Source: CAVROT01 sp963722905
GTDB taxonomy: Bacteria > Pseudomonadota > Alphaproteobacteria > Rhodobacterales > Rhodobacteraceae
Length of the DNA: 64,000 bases
Reading direction: 5' to 3'
Assembly: GCA_963722905.1 (NCBI GenBank)
Contig: CAVROT010000015.1
Span: 186,001 to 250,000, forward strand
Every line of letters starts with the position of its first letter. Position 1 is the stretch's first letter. The translations under genes and the position numbers were made by a program. The notes under the pieces were generated by a model. That model was given only the letters and a program-made list of their open reading frames with translations. It did not search any database and was not told the DNA's origin. This document shows, piece after piece, positions 45,491 to 54,582 of the stretch.

Positions 45491-46107
45491 TCCAGCGGTG
45501 GCATCTGGGGCGGTCCGGTGAAGTCGGCGCGCTTCTGAAGGGCCTGACCCAGCAAGGCGCGGTAGGCGGCGCGCGACACCTCCACGCCGCCCAGCGACGC
45601 CAGATGAGGCGTGAGGAACTGCGTGTCGAAAAGGGTGAACCCCCCCTGTCGCAGTCGGTCCACCAGATAGAAAAGCGCGATCTTCGACCCGTCCGCCCGC
45701 CGCGAGAACATGCTTTCGCCGAAAAACGCCGCCCCGATCGCGATGCCGTAGACACCTCCCACCAGTGCGCCGCCCGCCCGCACCTCCAGCGAATGGGCGT
45801 GACCGCTACGGTGAAGCGACCGGCACAGCGAAGCGATGGTGTCGTTGATCCATGTCTCGTCGCGTTCGGCGCAGCCATCCAGCACCCCGTCGAAATCGCT
45901 GTTGACCGTCACCTCGTGGCCGCCGCGCCTGAGCCGGCGGCGCAGCGAGCGGGAGGTATGAAACCCGTCCAGCGGCAGGATCCCGCGCCGTCTTGGGTCC
46001 AGCCAGAAGATCTCGGGGTCGTCACGGGCCTCGGCCATCGGAAAGATGCCCGAGGCATAGGCGCGCAACAGGATGTCGGGCGACAACGTCTGCGCCGGGG
46101 ACGCCAT
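45457..46107 (-). CDS. aat: Leucyl/phenylalanyl-tRNA-protein transferase
   Basis: It adds Leu or Phe to the N-terminus of proteins, marking them for Clp degradation by the N-end rule, which fits the nearby clpP and clpX. The 216 residues contain LRAYASGIFPMAEARDDPEIFW, DPRRRGILPLDGFHTSRSLRR, DETWINDTIASLCRSLHRSGHAHSLEV (shown in part), GGVYGIAIGAAFFGESMFSR and FTLFDTQFLTPHLASLGG. I prefer the ATG at 46107 (MASPAQTLSPDILL). A GTG at 46146 would extend the protein into accC. Confidence 0.95.
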   Translation of the reverse strand: MASPAQTLSPDILLRAYASGIFPMAEARDDPEIFWLDPRRRGILPLDGFHTSRSLRRRLRRGGHEVTVNSDFDGVLDGCAERDETWINDTIASLCRSLHRSGHAHSLEVRAGGALVGGVYGIAIGAAFFGESMFSRRADGSKIALFYLVDRLRQGGFTLFDTQFLTPHLASLGGVEVSRAAYRALLGQALQKRADFTGPPQMPPLDQAMQRMTHTS

Positions 46108-46121
46108 GGGCCCGTCGTCCG

Positions 46122-47468
46122 TCAGGCCAGGTTCGTCTCGAGCCACCGCTCCAGCCAGTGGATGTCGTAGGTGCCACGCCGGACGTCCGGGTCCTGCAAC
46201 AGAGCGCGAAAGAGCGGTAGCGTCGTGTCCACCCCGTCCACGATCAGCTCTCCCAGCGCGCGGTCCAGCCGGGCCAGCGCCTCGTCGCGGTCGCGGCCGT
46301 GCACGATCAGCTTGCCGATAAGGCTGTCGTAATAGGGCGGGATCCGGTAGCCGTCATAGAGCGCGCTGTCCATCCGCACGCCAAGCCCGCCCGGCGCGTG
46401 ATACTGAGTTATCCGTCCGGGCGAGGGCGAGAACTGCGGCAGTTTCTCGGCGTTGATGCGTACCTCGATGGCATGGCCGTGCGGCTTGAGGTCGGCCTGC
46501 GCGAAATCCATCGGCAGCCCCGCCGCCACGCGGATCTGCTCGCGCACCAGATCGACGCCGTAGACCGCCTCGGTCACCGGGTGCTCGACCTGGAGGCGCG
46601 TGTTCATCTCGATGAAGTAGAACGCGCCGTCCTCGTATAGGAACTCGATCGTCCCGGCGCCGGCATAGCCGATCTTGGCGATCGCGTCGGCGCAGGTCCG
46701 GCCGATGCGCGCCCGCTCTTCAGGGGTGATGGTCGGACCGGGCGCCTCCTCGAGCACCTTCTGGTGGCGGCGCTGGAGCGAACAGTCCCGTTCGCCCAGA
46801 TGCACGGCGCCGCCGCGCCCGTCGCCGAAGACCTGCACCTCGATATGGCGGGGCGTCGCGAGATACTTTTCAAGATAGACCTCGTCGTTGCCGAAAGCGG
46901 CCAGACCCTCGGCCCGCGCGGTGTGGAAGGCGCTCTGCAGGTCGCCCGGGGTGCGCGCCAGCTTCATGCCGCGCCCCCCTCCGCCCGCCGTCGCCTTGAC
47001 GATCAGGGGAAATCCGATTTCCTCGCCCAGCCGGTGCGCCGTTTCCAGATCGGGCACGCCGCCCTTCGATCCCGGGACGCACGGAACGCCCAACGCACGC
47101 ATCGTCTCCTTGGCGGTGATCTTGTCGCCCATCGTGCGGATATGTGCGGCCGTCGGTCCGATGAAGGTGAGATTGTGATCCTCGACGATCTGCACGAAGG
47201 CGGCGTTCTCGCTGAGAAAGCCGTAGCCGGGATGGATCGCCTGCGCGCCGGTGATCTCGCAGGCCGAGATGATGCCTGGGACGCTCAGATAGCTCTGCGA
47301 CGCGGAGGGCGGGCCGATGCAGACGCTTTCGTCGGCCATGCGCACGTGCATGGCGTCGGCGTCGGCGGTCGAATGCACGGCGACCGAGGCAATGCCCATC
47401 TCTCTGGCGGCCCGGATGACGCGCAGAGCGATCTCGCCCCGGTTCGCGATGAGAATCTTGTCGAACAT
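46122..47468 (-). CDS. accC: Acetyl-CoA carboxylase, biotin carboxylase subunit
   Basis: The ATP-grasp enzyme that carboxylates biotin on AccB with bicarbonate, the first half-reaction of fatty-acid synthesis. The 448 residues have FDKILIANRGEIALRVIRAA, HPGYGFLSENAAF, MGDKITAKETMRALGVPCVP, the glycine loop TAGGGGRGMKLA, VQVFGDGRGGAVHLGERDCS and EMNTRLQVEHPVTEAVYGVD. It lies 10 bp downstream of accB in the usual accBC order, with aat following. Confidence 0.97.
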   Translation of the reverse strand: MFDKILIANRGEIALRVIRAAREMGIASVAVHSTADADAMHVRMADESVCIGPPSASQSYLSVPGIISACEITGAQAIHPGYGFLSENAAFVQIVEDHNLTFIGPTAAHIRTMGDKITAKETMRALGVPCVPGSKGGVPDLETAHRLGEEIGFPLIVKATAGGGGRGMKLARTPGDLQSAFHTARAEGLAAFGNDEVYLEKYLATPRHIEVQVFGDGRGGAVHLGERDCSLQRRHQKVLEEAPGPTITPEERARIGRTCADAIAKIGYAGAGTIEFLYEDGAFYFIEMNTRLQVEHPVTEAVYGVDLVREQIRVAAGLPMDFAQADLKPHGHAIEVRINAEKLPQFSPSPGRITQYHAPGGLGVRMDSALYDGYRIPPYYDSLIGKLIVHGRDRDEALARLDRALGELIVDGVDTTLPLFRALLQDPDVRRGTYDIHWLERWLETNLA

Positions 47469-47478
47469 GCGCGCCGGC

Positions 47479-47976
47479 CTATTCGACGATCATCAGGGGG
47501 GCGCCGAACTCGACCGGTGCGCCGTCCTCGATGAGGACACGGCGGACGGTGCCGGAGTGGGGGGCGGGAATATGGTTCATCGTCTTCATCGCCTCGATGA
47601 TCAGCAGCGTCTGCCCTTCGCTGACCGGGTCTCCGGTCTTGACGAATGCCGTGCCGCCGGGCTCGGCCGACAGGTAGGCGGTGCCGACCATCGGCGAGGT
47701 GACGGCGCCCGGATGGCTGGCGGGATCGTCCGGCGGGGCCGCCGCTGGCGTGGCGGACGGCGCCTGCGGTGCCGGCAGCGCCGTGGCCGGGGCGGGGGCA
47801 TGGGTTGGGGCGGCAGCGGCCGCGTGCGCCGGCGCCGCGCGGACGACTCGCACGTCGAGGCTGTCGTCCTCGGCATAGTCCCGCTTCACGCGCAGTTCGG
47901 TCAGATCGTTCTCGTTGAGCAGTTCGGCAAGGGCCCGGATGAACGCGACGTCGGTATCCGTAGGGTTGTCTGTCAT
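47479..47976 (-). CDS. accB: Biotin carboxyl carrier protein of acetyl-CoA carboxylase
   Basis: The 165-residue carrier of the biotin group. After an N-terminal helical region (VAFIRALAELLNENDLTELR) comes a long Ala/Pro-rich flexible linker (about residues 47-88). The biotinyl domain follows, with the target K131 in IEAMKTMNHI. It would be modified by BirA (4778-5554) and carboxylated by AccC, the next gene. Confidence 0.96.
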   Translation of the reverse strand: MTDNPTDTDVAFIRALAELLNENDLTELRVKRDYAEDDSLDVRVVRAAPAHAAAAAPTHAPAPATALPAPQAPSATPAAAPPDDPASHPGAVTSPMVGTAYLSAEPGGTAFVKTGDPVSEGQTLLIIEAMKTMNHIPAPHSGTVRRVLIEDGAPVEFGAPLMIVE

Positions 47977-48176
47977 GCCGTCCTCGACCGTTGCGACCGG
48001 CGGTTCTGCCCGCGCCTGTTCCCATAGCGTATAGGCCAGTGATTCTGGCGAGGAAAGCCGTTGACGGTCTGCCCGGGTCCGGGCGTGGCGGCCGTGTCAT
48101 TCGCGGTTGCCAATGGACGGCTCTGCGTCGATCCTGTGCGCCGGACGCGACGACACGGACGCCAGCGGAGGACACG

Positions 48177-49553
48177 ATGGGCAACGACACGATGACGCCG
48201 GGCATCCATGCGGGCCGCCTGCGCGCCGGGGACTACGTACGCAACTTCTCGGATCTCTACCCGCCGCTCGGCCCGCACGAGGCGGCCGTCGCGGCCGACC
48301 GCTGTTATTTCTGCTACGATGCGCCCTGCATCGCGGCCTGCCCGACCGAGATCGACATCCCGCTCTTCATCCGCCAGATCGCCACCGGTGCGGTCGGGGC
48401 CGCGGGGCGCACGATCTTCGACCAGAACATACTGGGGGGCATGTGCGCGCGCGTCTGCCCGACCGAGACCTTGTGCGAAGAAGCCTGCGTGCGCGAGGCT
48501 GCCGAGGGCGCGCCGGTGCAGATCGGCAGGCTTCAGCGCCACGCGACGGATGCGGTGATGGCCGAGCCTGCGCATCCCTACGTCCGCGCCGCGCCGACGG
48601 GACGGAGCGTCGCGGTGGTAGGTGCGGGGCCGGCGGGCCTGGCCTGCGCGCACCGGCTGTCGATGCTGGGCCACGCGGTGACGATCCACGACGCCCGCGC
48701 GAAGCCCGGCGGCCTGAACGAATTCGGCATCGCGAGCTACAAGACGCCCGGCGGCTTCGCGCAGGATGAAGTGGACTGGCTGCTGTCGATCGGCGGGATC
48801 GAGATGCGGCTGGGCTCCGCCATGGGGCGCGACGTGACTCTGGACGACCTCGCCTATGCGCATGACGCCGTATTCCTCGCCGTCGGCCTTGGCGGCGTCA
48901 AGGCGCTGGGTGCGCCTGGCGAGGACCGGTCCGGAGTACACGACGCCGTCGACTTCATCGCCGCGCTGCGCCAGGCGGACGACATGGCGACCCTGCCGGT
49001 GGGTCGCGACGTCGTGGTGATCGGCGGCGGCATGACGGCGGTCGACGCGGCGGTACAGGCGCGTCTGCTGGGGGCCGGCAACGTGACCATCGCCTACCGA
49101 CGCGGCCGCGACCGGATGTCGGCCTCGGACCACGAGCTGGACACGGCGGCGTCGCGCGGGGTGCGGATCGTCACCGACGCGCAGCCCGTCGCGATCCACG
49201 GTAACGGTGCCGCGCGCGAAGTGGAGTTCGCCTATGTCCGCGACGGTGCGGACGGTCCCGAACCCACCGGCGAGACGTTCCGCCTGCCCGCCGATCAGGT
49301 CTTCAAGGCCATCGGGCAGGGCATGGCTGGCGCGCCCGCGGCGCTGGACCTCGACCGGGGCCGCATCGCCGTCACCGGCGCCGGCCGTACCTCGCGGCCC
49401 GGCGTCTGGGCCGGCGGCGACTGCGCGGCGGCGGGCGACGACCTGACAGTGACGGCAGTGGCGCAGGGCCGCGACGCCGCGATGGACATCCACGCCGCAA
49501 TGGCCGGAGCCCTCGGGCAACCGGTGGCGCAGCCGGGCCGTGACCCGGCCTGA
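48177..49553 (+). CDS. preT: NAD-dependent dihydropyrimidine dehydrogenase, subunit PreT
   Basis: The FAD- and NAD-binding subunit that passes electrons from NADH to PreA for reduction of uracil or thymine. The 458 residues resemble the glutamate-synthase small subunit. An N-terminal region carries Fe-S cysteines (CYFCYDAPCIAACPTEIDIP, MCARVCPTETLCEEACVRE). The first nucleotide site is VAVVGAGPAGLACAHRLSML, the second is VVVIGGGMTAVDAAVQARLL, and WAGGDCAAAGDDLTVTA is the C-terminal FAD motif. The ATG at 48177 has GGAGGA 5 bp upstream. preA follows after 12 bp. Confidence 0.94.
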   Translation: MGNDTMTPGIHAGRLRAGDYVRNFSDLYPPLGPHEAAVAADRCYFCYDAPCIAACPTEIDIPLFIRQIATGAVGAAGRTIFDQNILGGMCARVCPTETLCEEACVREAAEGAPVQIGRLQRHATDAVMAEPAHPYVRAAPTGRSVAVVGAGPAGLACAHRLSMLGHAVTIHDARAKPGGLNEFGIASYKTPGGFAQDEVDWLLSIGGIEMRLGSAMGRDVTLDDLAYAHDAVFLAVGLGGVKALGAPGEDRSGVHDAVDFIAALRQADDMATLPVGRDVVVIGGGMTAVDAAVQARLLGAGNVTIAYRRGRDRMSASDHELDTAASRGVRIVTDAQPVAIHGNGAAREVEFAYVRDGADGPEPTGETFRLPADQVFKAIGQGMAGAPAALDLDRGRIAVTGAGRTSRPGVWAGGDCAAAGDDLTVTAVAQGRDAAMDIHAAMAGALGQPVAQPGRDPA

Positions 49554-49565
49554 GGAGGACACCCA

Positions 49566-50867
49566 ATGGCCGACCTGACCACGAACTTCGCGGGCATCCG
49601 CTCTCCCAACCCGTTCTGGCTGGCCTCGGCGCCGCCGACCGACAAGGAATACAACGTCCGCCGCGCTTTTGCCGCCGGCTGGGGCGGCGTCGTGTGGAAG
49701 ACGCTGGGCCTCGATCCGCATGTCGTGAACGTCAACGGCCCACGCTACGGCGTCGTCCACGGCGCCGACCGGCAGGTGCTGGGCCTGAACAACATCGAGC
49801 TCATCACCGACCGTCCGCTGGAGGTGAACCTGCGCGAGATCGCGGCGGTCAAGCGGGATTGGCCCGACCGCGCCATGATCGTTTCGCTGATGGTCCCTTG
49901 CGAGGAATGGGCGTGGAAGGAGATCCTGCCACGCGTCGAGGCGACGGGCGCCGACGCGGTCGAGCTGAATTTCGGCTGCCCGCACGGCATGTCCGAACGC
50001 GGCATGGGCAGCGCCGTGGGGCAGGTGCCCGAGTACATCGAGATGGTGACGCGCTGGTGCAAGGCGCACACCCGGATGCCGGTGCTGGTGAAGCTGACGC
50101 CGAACATCGCCGACATCCGCATGCCGGCCCGCGCCGCCCATGCGGGCGGAGCCGATGCGGTGAGCCTGATCAACACGATCAACTCGATTACCGCCGTCGA
50201 CCTCGACGACATGTGCCCCGAGCCCAAGATCGACGGCAAGGGATCGCATGGCGGCTATTGCGGCCCGGCGGTGAAGCCGATCGCCCTGAACATGGTGGCC
50301 GAGATCGCCCGGGATGCGCAGACCCGCGGCCTGCCCATCAGCGGCATCGGCGGCATCACCACATGGCGCGATGCCGCCGAGTTCATGGCGCTGGGTGCCG
50401 GATCGGTGCAGGTCTGCACGGCGGCAATGACCTACGGCTTCAGGATCGTCGAAGAGATGGCGACCGGCCTGTCGTCCTGGATGGAGGCGAAGGGGTACGC
50501 GTCACTTGACGACCTGGTCGGCCGCGCGGTCCCGAACGTGACCGACTGGCAGCATTTGAACCTTGAGTACGTCACCAAGGCGCGGATCGACCCGGCGTCC
50601 TGCATCAAGTGCGGCCGTTGCTATGCCGCGTGCGAGGACACGTCGCATCAGGCCATCGCCATGCTGCCCGGACGGGTGTTCGAGGTGATCGATGCGGAGT
50701 GCGTGGCCTGCAACCTCTGCGTCAACGTCTGCCCCGTGGAGGACTGCATCACCATGGAAAGGCTGGAGGCCGGCATGGTGGACGCCCGGACCGGCCGTGT
50801 CGTGACCGATACGCCGGCCAACTGGACGACTCATCCGAACAATCCGGCAGCCGCCGCCGGCGGGTGA
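49566..50867 (+). CDS. preA: NAD-dependent dihydropyrimidine dehydrogenase, subunit PreA
   Basis: The FMN catalytic subunit that reduces uracil and thymine to dihydropyrimidines, the first step of the reductive pathway. The 433 residues contain a dihydroorotate-dehydrogenase-like barrel: NPFWLASAPPTDKEYNVRRA, ELNFGCPHGMSERGMGSAVG with the catalytic Cys region, and VKLTPNIADI, NTINS, GYCGPAVKPIAL and ISGIGGITTWRDAAEFM. A C-terminal ferredoxin domain has two 4Fe-4S motifs (CIKCGRCYAACEDTSHQ, CVACNLCVNVCPVEDC). Confidence 0.96.
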   Translation: MADLTTNFAGIRSPNPFWLASAPPTDKEYNVRRAFAAGWGGVVWKTLGLDPHVVNVNGPRYGVVHGADRQVLGLNNIELITDRPLEVNLREIAAVKRDWPDRAMIVSLMVPCEEWAWKEILPRVEATGADAVELNFGCPHGMSERGMGSAVGQVPEYIEMVTRWCKAHTRMPVLVKLTPNIADIRMPARAAHAGGADAVSLINTINSITAVDLDDMCPEPKIDGKGSHGGYCGPAVKPIALNMVAEIARDAQTRGLPISGIGGITTWRDAAEFMALGAGSVQVCTAAMTYGFRIVEEMATGLSSWMEAKGYASLDDLVGRAVPNVTDWQHLNLEYVTKARIDPASCIKCGRCYAACEDTSHQAIAMLPGRVFEVIDAECVACNLCVNVCPVEDCITMERLEAGMVDARTGRVVTDTPANWTTHPNNPAAAAGG

Positions 50868-50902
50868 TCGCGGGCGGCAACCCGGGGATCGCCGTGCCGT
50901 GG

Positions 50903-51304
50903 TCAGCGCCGCAGGTCGACGTCGCGGAGCGGGACCTTCGCGGGCGTGTCCTGAACCGCGTCCAGACCCGGAGCCGCCGGGGTCGCGACGTCGTCTCCCG
51001 GGATCCGCGCCTCGCCGGCAGCGGCCGCCGTTTCGGTGCCGGCCTCGGTTGCGGGGCGGGACGGCAAGGGACGTTCGGGCACCTCGACCGATCCGCGCTG
51101 GGCCTGCAACCGTTCCAGCGGCGTTGCGGCGAAGGTGGGCCGCGGCCCCGTCGGGATGCGCGGGTTCGATGCCGCCTCGCCCGGGGCACCGTGAGACAGG
51201 GGCGCTGCCGGTATATAGGGCTCTGTCCGCCGGGCCGCCGCACCACCTTGCGACAGTGCCGGCGTCGTCAGCAGCGTCGGAAATCCGCTGATCGTCGTAA
51301 TCAT
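50903..51304 (-). CDS. Hypothetical protein, disordered, inside the pyrimidine locus
   Basis: I do not recognise this 133-residue protein. It is rich in Ala, Pro, Thr and Arg, with no signal peptide, membrane helix or cysteine. The N-terminus MITTISGFPTLLTTPALSQG is the least biased part. The ATG at 51304 has a strong GGAGG site, which supports a real gene. It runs opposite to the pyrimidine genes on either side and overlaps none of them. It resembles no enzyme of the pathway, and a regulatory or structural role cannot be inferred. Confidence 0.55.
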   Translation of the reverse strand: MITTISGFPTLLTTPALSQGGAAARRTEPYIPAAPLSHGAPGEAASNPRIPTGPRPTFAATPLERLQAQRGSVEVPERPLPSRPATEAGTETAAAAGEARIPGDDVATPAAPGLDAVQDTPAKVPLRDVDLRR

Positions 51305-51402
51305 GTCCTCCACTCCCTTTCGAGTTCGACGAACAAGGATTCGCATACGAAAGTTGACGAAGGCCTAACCCTTATCGCCGTAATTCCGACAATCCGCGGC
51401 GA

Positions 51403-51431
51403 TTGACGCCCCTTGGCGGCTGTCCTAGCTT
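51403..51431 (+). promoter_or_regulatory. Putative promoter of the amidohydrolase-hydA transcript
   Basis: A -35 TTGACG (51403-51408), a 17-bp spacer and a -10 TAGCTT (51426-51431) precede the gene starting at 51526 by about 90 bp. It suggests a second transcript, separate from preTA. Confidence 0.5.
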
Positions 51432-51525
51432 CGGTTCGGCCGCGCGGGCGGCCGCCGGTCCCCCGGGATGTCCGCCCGCGCGCTTGTGTCCGTCCGCTCG
51501 GGGACCGTGCATCAGGAGGTTCGCG

Positions 51526-52791
51526 ATGGCCGCTACCGGCGGGAACATGAAGATCGACGGCGCCAGACTGTGGTCCTCCCTCATGGAGATGGCACGCGTC
51601 GGCCCCGGCGTCGCCGGAGGCAACAACCGCCAGACGTTGACCGACGCCGATGCCGAGGGGCGCGCCCTGTTCCAGAGCTGGGCCGAGGACGCGGGATGCA
51701 CCATGGGGCTGGATCGCATGGGCAACATGTTCGCCATGCGGCCCGGCACCGACCCCGAGGCCCTGCCGGTCTACGTCGGCAGCCATCTCGACACCCAGCC
51801 CACGGGGGGCAAGTACGACGGCGTGCTGGGTGTCCTCGGCGGGCTCGAGATCGTGCGCACGCTGAACGACCTCGGGATCCGTACCCGCCACCCCATCGTC
51901 GTCACCAACTTCACCAACGAGGAGGGTACGCGGTTTGCCCCCGCGATGCTGGCCTCCGGCGTCTTCGCCGGCATCCATACCGAAGACTGGGCCGACGCCC
52001 GCACGGACGCCAGCGGCGCGACCTTCGGCGACGAGCTGGACCGCATCGGCTGGCGCGGCGACGAGATGCCCGGTGCCCGCAAGATGCACGCCTTCTTCGA
52101 GCTGCACATCGAGCAGGGCCCGATCCTCGAGGCCGCGGGCAAGTCCGTCGGCATCGTCACGCACGGCCAGGGGCTGAGCTGGACGCAGATCACCGTCACC
52201 GGCCGCGACAGCCATACCGGATCGACGCCGATGCCCATGCGCCGCGACGCGGGCCTCGCCATGGCGCGCATCATCGACGCGGTCGAGGGGATCGCGCTGT
52301 CGCACGCGCCGCATGCCGTGGGGGCGGCGGGGCATATCGAGGTCTTCCCGAACTCGCGCAACGTCATCCCCGGGCGCGCGGTCTTCACCATCGACCTGCG
52401 TTCGCCCGACAAGGGCGTCATCGCCGACATGCGCGCGCAGCTCGCGGCCGAGGCTCGCCGCATCTGCGACGCCGCCGGGCTGGAGGTCGCGCTGGAAGAG
52501 GTCGGTGGCTTCGATCCGGTCGCCTTCGATCAGGGCTGCTGCGACGCCCTGCGCCGCGCGGCCGAAAGGCTGGGCCATGCGCACATGGACATCGTCTCCG
52601 GCGCCGGCCACGACGCCTGCTGGATCGCCCGCGTGGCGCCCACGGCCATGGTCATGTGCCCCTGCGTCGATGGGCTGAGCCACAACGAGGCCGAGGAGAT
52701 CACCCAGGACTGGGCCGCGGCTGGCGCCGATGTCCTGCTGCATGCCGTCGTGGAGACGGCCGTCATATCCGATCAGGAGACCGCGACATGA
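51526..52791 (+). CDS. Zn-dependent N-carbamoyl-amino-acid amidohydrolase (beta-ureidopropionase type)
   Basis: An M20-fold amidohydrolase of 421 residues in the AmaB/allantoate-amidohydrolase group. It removes the carbamoyl group from N-carbamoyl-beta-alanine, the last step of uracil breakdown. Metal-binding motifs are VYVGSHLDTQPTGGKYDGVL, TNFTNEEGTRFAPAM, AFFELHIEQGPILEA and DIVSGAGHDACWIARVAPTA. The dimer-lid motif is DSHTGSTPMPMRRDAGLAMA. The start has an AGGAGG site. Its stop overlaps the next gene (ATGA). The assignment to beta-ureidopropionase rather than another carbamoylase rests on the preTA and hydA neighbours. Confidence 0.9.
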   Translation: MAATGGNMKIDGARLWSSLMEMARVGPGVAGGNNRQTLTDADAEGRALFQSWAEDAGCTMGLDRMGNMFAMRPGTDPEALPVYVGSHLDTQPTGGKYDGVLGVLGGLEIVRTLNDLGIRTRHPIVVTNFTNEEGTRFAPAMLASGVFAGIHTEDWADARTDASGATFGDELDRIGWRGDEMPGARKMHAFFELHIEQGPILEAAGKSVGIVTHGQGLSWTQITVTGRDSHTGSTPMPMRRDAGLAMARIIDAVEGIALSHAPHAVGAAGHIEVFPNSRNVIPGRAVFTIDLRSPDKGVIADMRAQLAAEARRICDAAGLEVALEEVGGFDPVAFDQGCCDALRRAAERLGHAHMDIVSGAGHDACWIARVAPTAMVMCPCVDGLSHNEAEEITQDWAAAGADVLLHAVVETAVISDQETAT

Positions 52792-53045
52792 GACCATCAC
52801 TGCCGGCCCTCGCAGGCCTCGCCATGGCGGCGCTGGCCGGCTGCGAGATGCCCAACGCCACGGACGAAACCGGCCTGCTGCGCAATATCTCGCCACAGGC
52901 GCTGGCGGCGCTGCCGTCGGGCATCGACCCCCGCTTCCTGATCCGTGACGGCAACGGCTGCTACGGCGTCGCGCTGGAGGTGACAGAGCCGCCGTCGGGC
53001 ATCGCGCTGATGGACGCGGCGGGCCAACCGGTCTGCGACGCCTGA
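52788..53045 (+). CDS. Small predicted lipoprotein
   Basis: An 85-residue protein of unknown function. It has a lipoprotein signal peptide (MRPSLPALAGLAMAALAGC, lipobox ALAGC) and a mature part of about 66 residues with two further cysteines (GNGCYGVALEV, GQPVCDA) that could pair. It is coupled to the amidohydrolase gene by a 4-bp overlap and followed by hydA after 75 bp. Its embedding in a pyrimidine-catabolism operon suggests a periplasmic helper role, but nothing in the sequence shows it. Confidence 0.7.
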   Translation: MRPSLPALAGLAMAALAGCEMPNATDETGLLRNISPQALAALPSGIDPRFLIRDGNGCYGVALEVTEPPSGIALMDAAGQPVCDA

Positions 53046-53120
53046 CCGCTGGCGATCCATCGCGGGCGGCTCCCGGGCCGGGCCACTTCGACACGAGGAC
53101 ATGAGGAACAGGGGCGCGCC

Positions 53121-54582
53121 ATGAGCACGGTCATCAGGAACGGAACCGTCGTCACCGCCGACCGCCAGTGGAAGGCGGACGTGTTGATCGAGGGCGAGAC
53201 CATCGCCGCCATCGGCGATGGCCTGACCGGCGACGAGACCATCGACGCCACGGACGCCTACGTCATTCCGGGCGGCATCGACCCGCACACCCACCTCGAA
53301 ATGCCGTTCATGGGCACGACCGCCGCCGAGACCTTCGAATCCGGCACCTTCGCCGCCGCCGCTGGCGGTACGACGATGCTGGTCGACTTCGTGCTGCCGG
53401 GAGAGGACGGGCTCCTGGCCGCGGTCGACGACTGGGACGCCAAGTCGAAGGACCGGATCTGCACCGACATCTCCTACCACATGGCGATCACCGGCTGGTC
53501 CCGGGCGATCTGGGAAGAGATGGAGGCCGTGGTGAAGGACCGCGGCATCAACACGTTCAAGCACTTCATGGCCTACAAGGGCGCGCTGATGGTGGAGGAC
53601 GACGAGATGTTCGCCTCCTTCACCCGTTGCGCCGAACTGGGCGCCCTGCCGCTGGTCCATGCGGAGAACGGCGACGTCGTGGCGGCGTTGCAGGAGAAGT
53701 ATCTGGGCCTCGGCGTCACCGGCCCCGAGGGTCACGCCTATTCGCGCCCGCCCGAGGTCGAGGGCGAGGCGGCGAACCGCGCCATCATGATCGCCGACGC
53801 CGCGGCGGACGCCGCTCTACATCGTGCACGTCTCCTGCGAACAGGCGCACGAGGCCATCCGCCGCGCCCGGCAGAAGGGCATGCGCGTCTACGGCGAGCC
53901 GCTGATCCAGCACCTCACGCTCGACGAGTTCGAGTACTTCGACAGGACTGGCAGTACGCGGCGCGGCGGGTGATGTCCCCGCCCTTCCGGGACAAGAAGC
54001 ACCAGGACAGCCTCTGGGCAGGGCTGGCGAGCGGTTCGCTCCACGTCGTCGCCACCGACCATGCGGCGTTCTCCGACGAGCAGAAGCGGATGGGCGTGGA
54101 CGACTTCACACGCATCCCCAACGGTACCGGCGGCCTCGAGGAGCGGATGGCGATGCTCTGGACGAAGGGCGTCGACACGGGCCGCCTGACCCCCGAGGAG
54201 TTCGTCGCGGTGACCACCACCAACATCGCGAAGATCCTCAACATCTACCCGACGAAGGGCGCGATCACGGTCGGCGGCGACGCAGACGTGGTGGTCTGGG
54301 ACCCGTCGATCACGCGGACCGTGTCGGTCGCCAGCCAGAAGTCGATCATCGACTACAACGTGTTCGAGGGCATGGAACTGACCGCCGCGCCGAGGTTCAC
54401 CCTGTCGCGCGGCGAGGTGATCTGGGCGCATGGCCAGAACTCGCAGCCGCGGCCGGGGCGGGGACGGTTCGTGCGGCGCCCGCCGTTCGCCGAGCGCTTC
54501 GACGGCGCTGGTCAAGTGGAAGTCGCTGAACTCGCCGCGGAAGGTGGAGCGGGATGCGCGGAATATTCCGGCGGGGGTTTAG
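53121..54582 (+). CDS. hydA: Dihydropyrimidinase, frame broken at three places
   Basis: A zinc amidohydrolase that opens dihydrouracil to N-carbamoyl-beta-alanine. Active-site parts are seen: IPGGIDPHTHLEMPFMG, the carbamylated Lys in TFKHFMAYKG, and VVATDHAAFSDEQK. The frame is broken near 53812 (one base too many or two missing), near 53945 (one G missing) and near 54504 (one base too many). The middle segment then reads LYIVHVSCEQAHEAIRRARQ, with its zinc-ligand His, and IQHL. The end reads ALVKWKSLNSPRKVERDARN and stops at 54580-54582. The corrected protein has about 486 residues, normal for the family. As sequenced, the first frame would continue to 54812 with unrelated sequence. Three errors in one gene make sequencing error likely, though real decay is not excluded. 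Confidence 0.88.

Noticed and set aside
47973..50249. 758-residue open frame on the minus strand
   Set aside because: It is antisense to preT and preA, which have clear Fe-S and flavin motifs on the plus strand.
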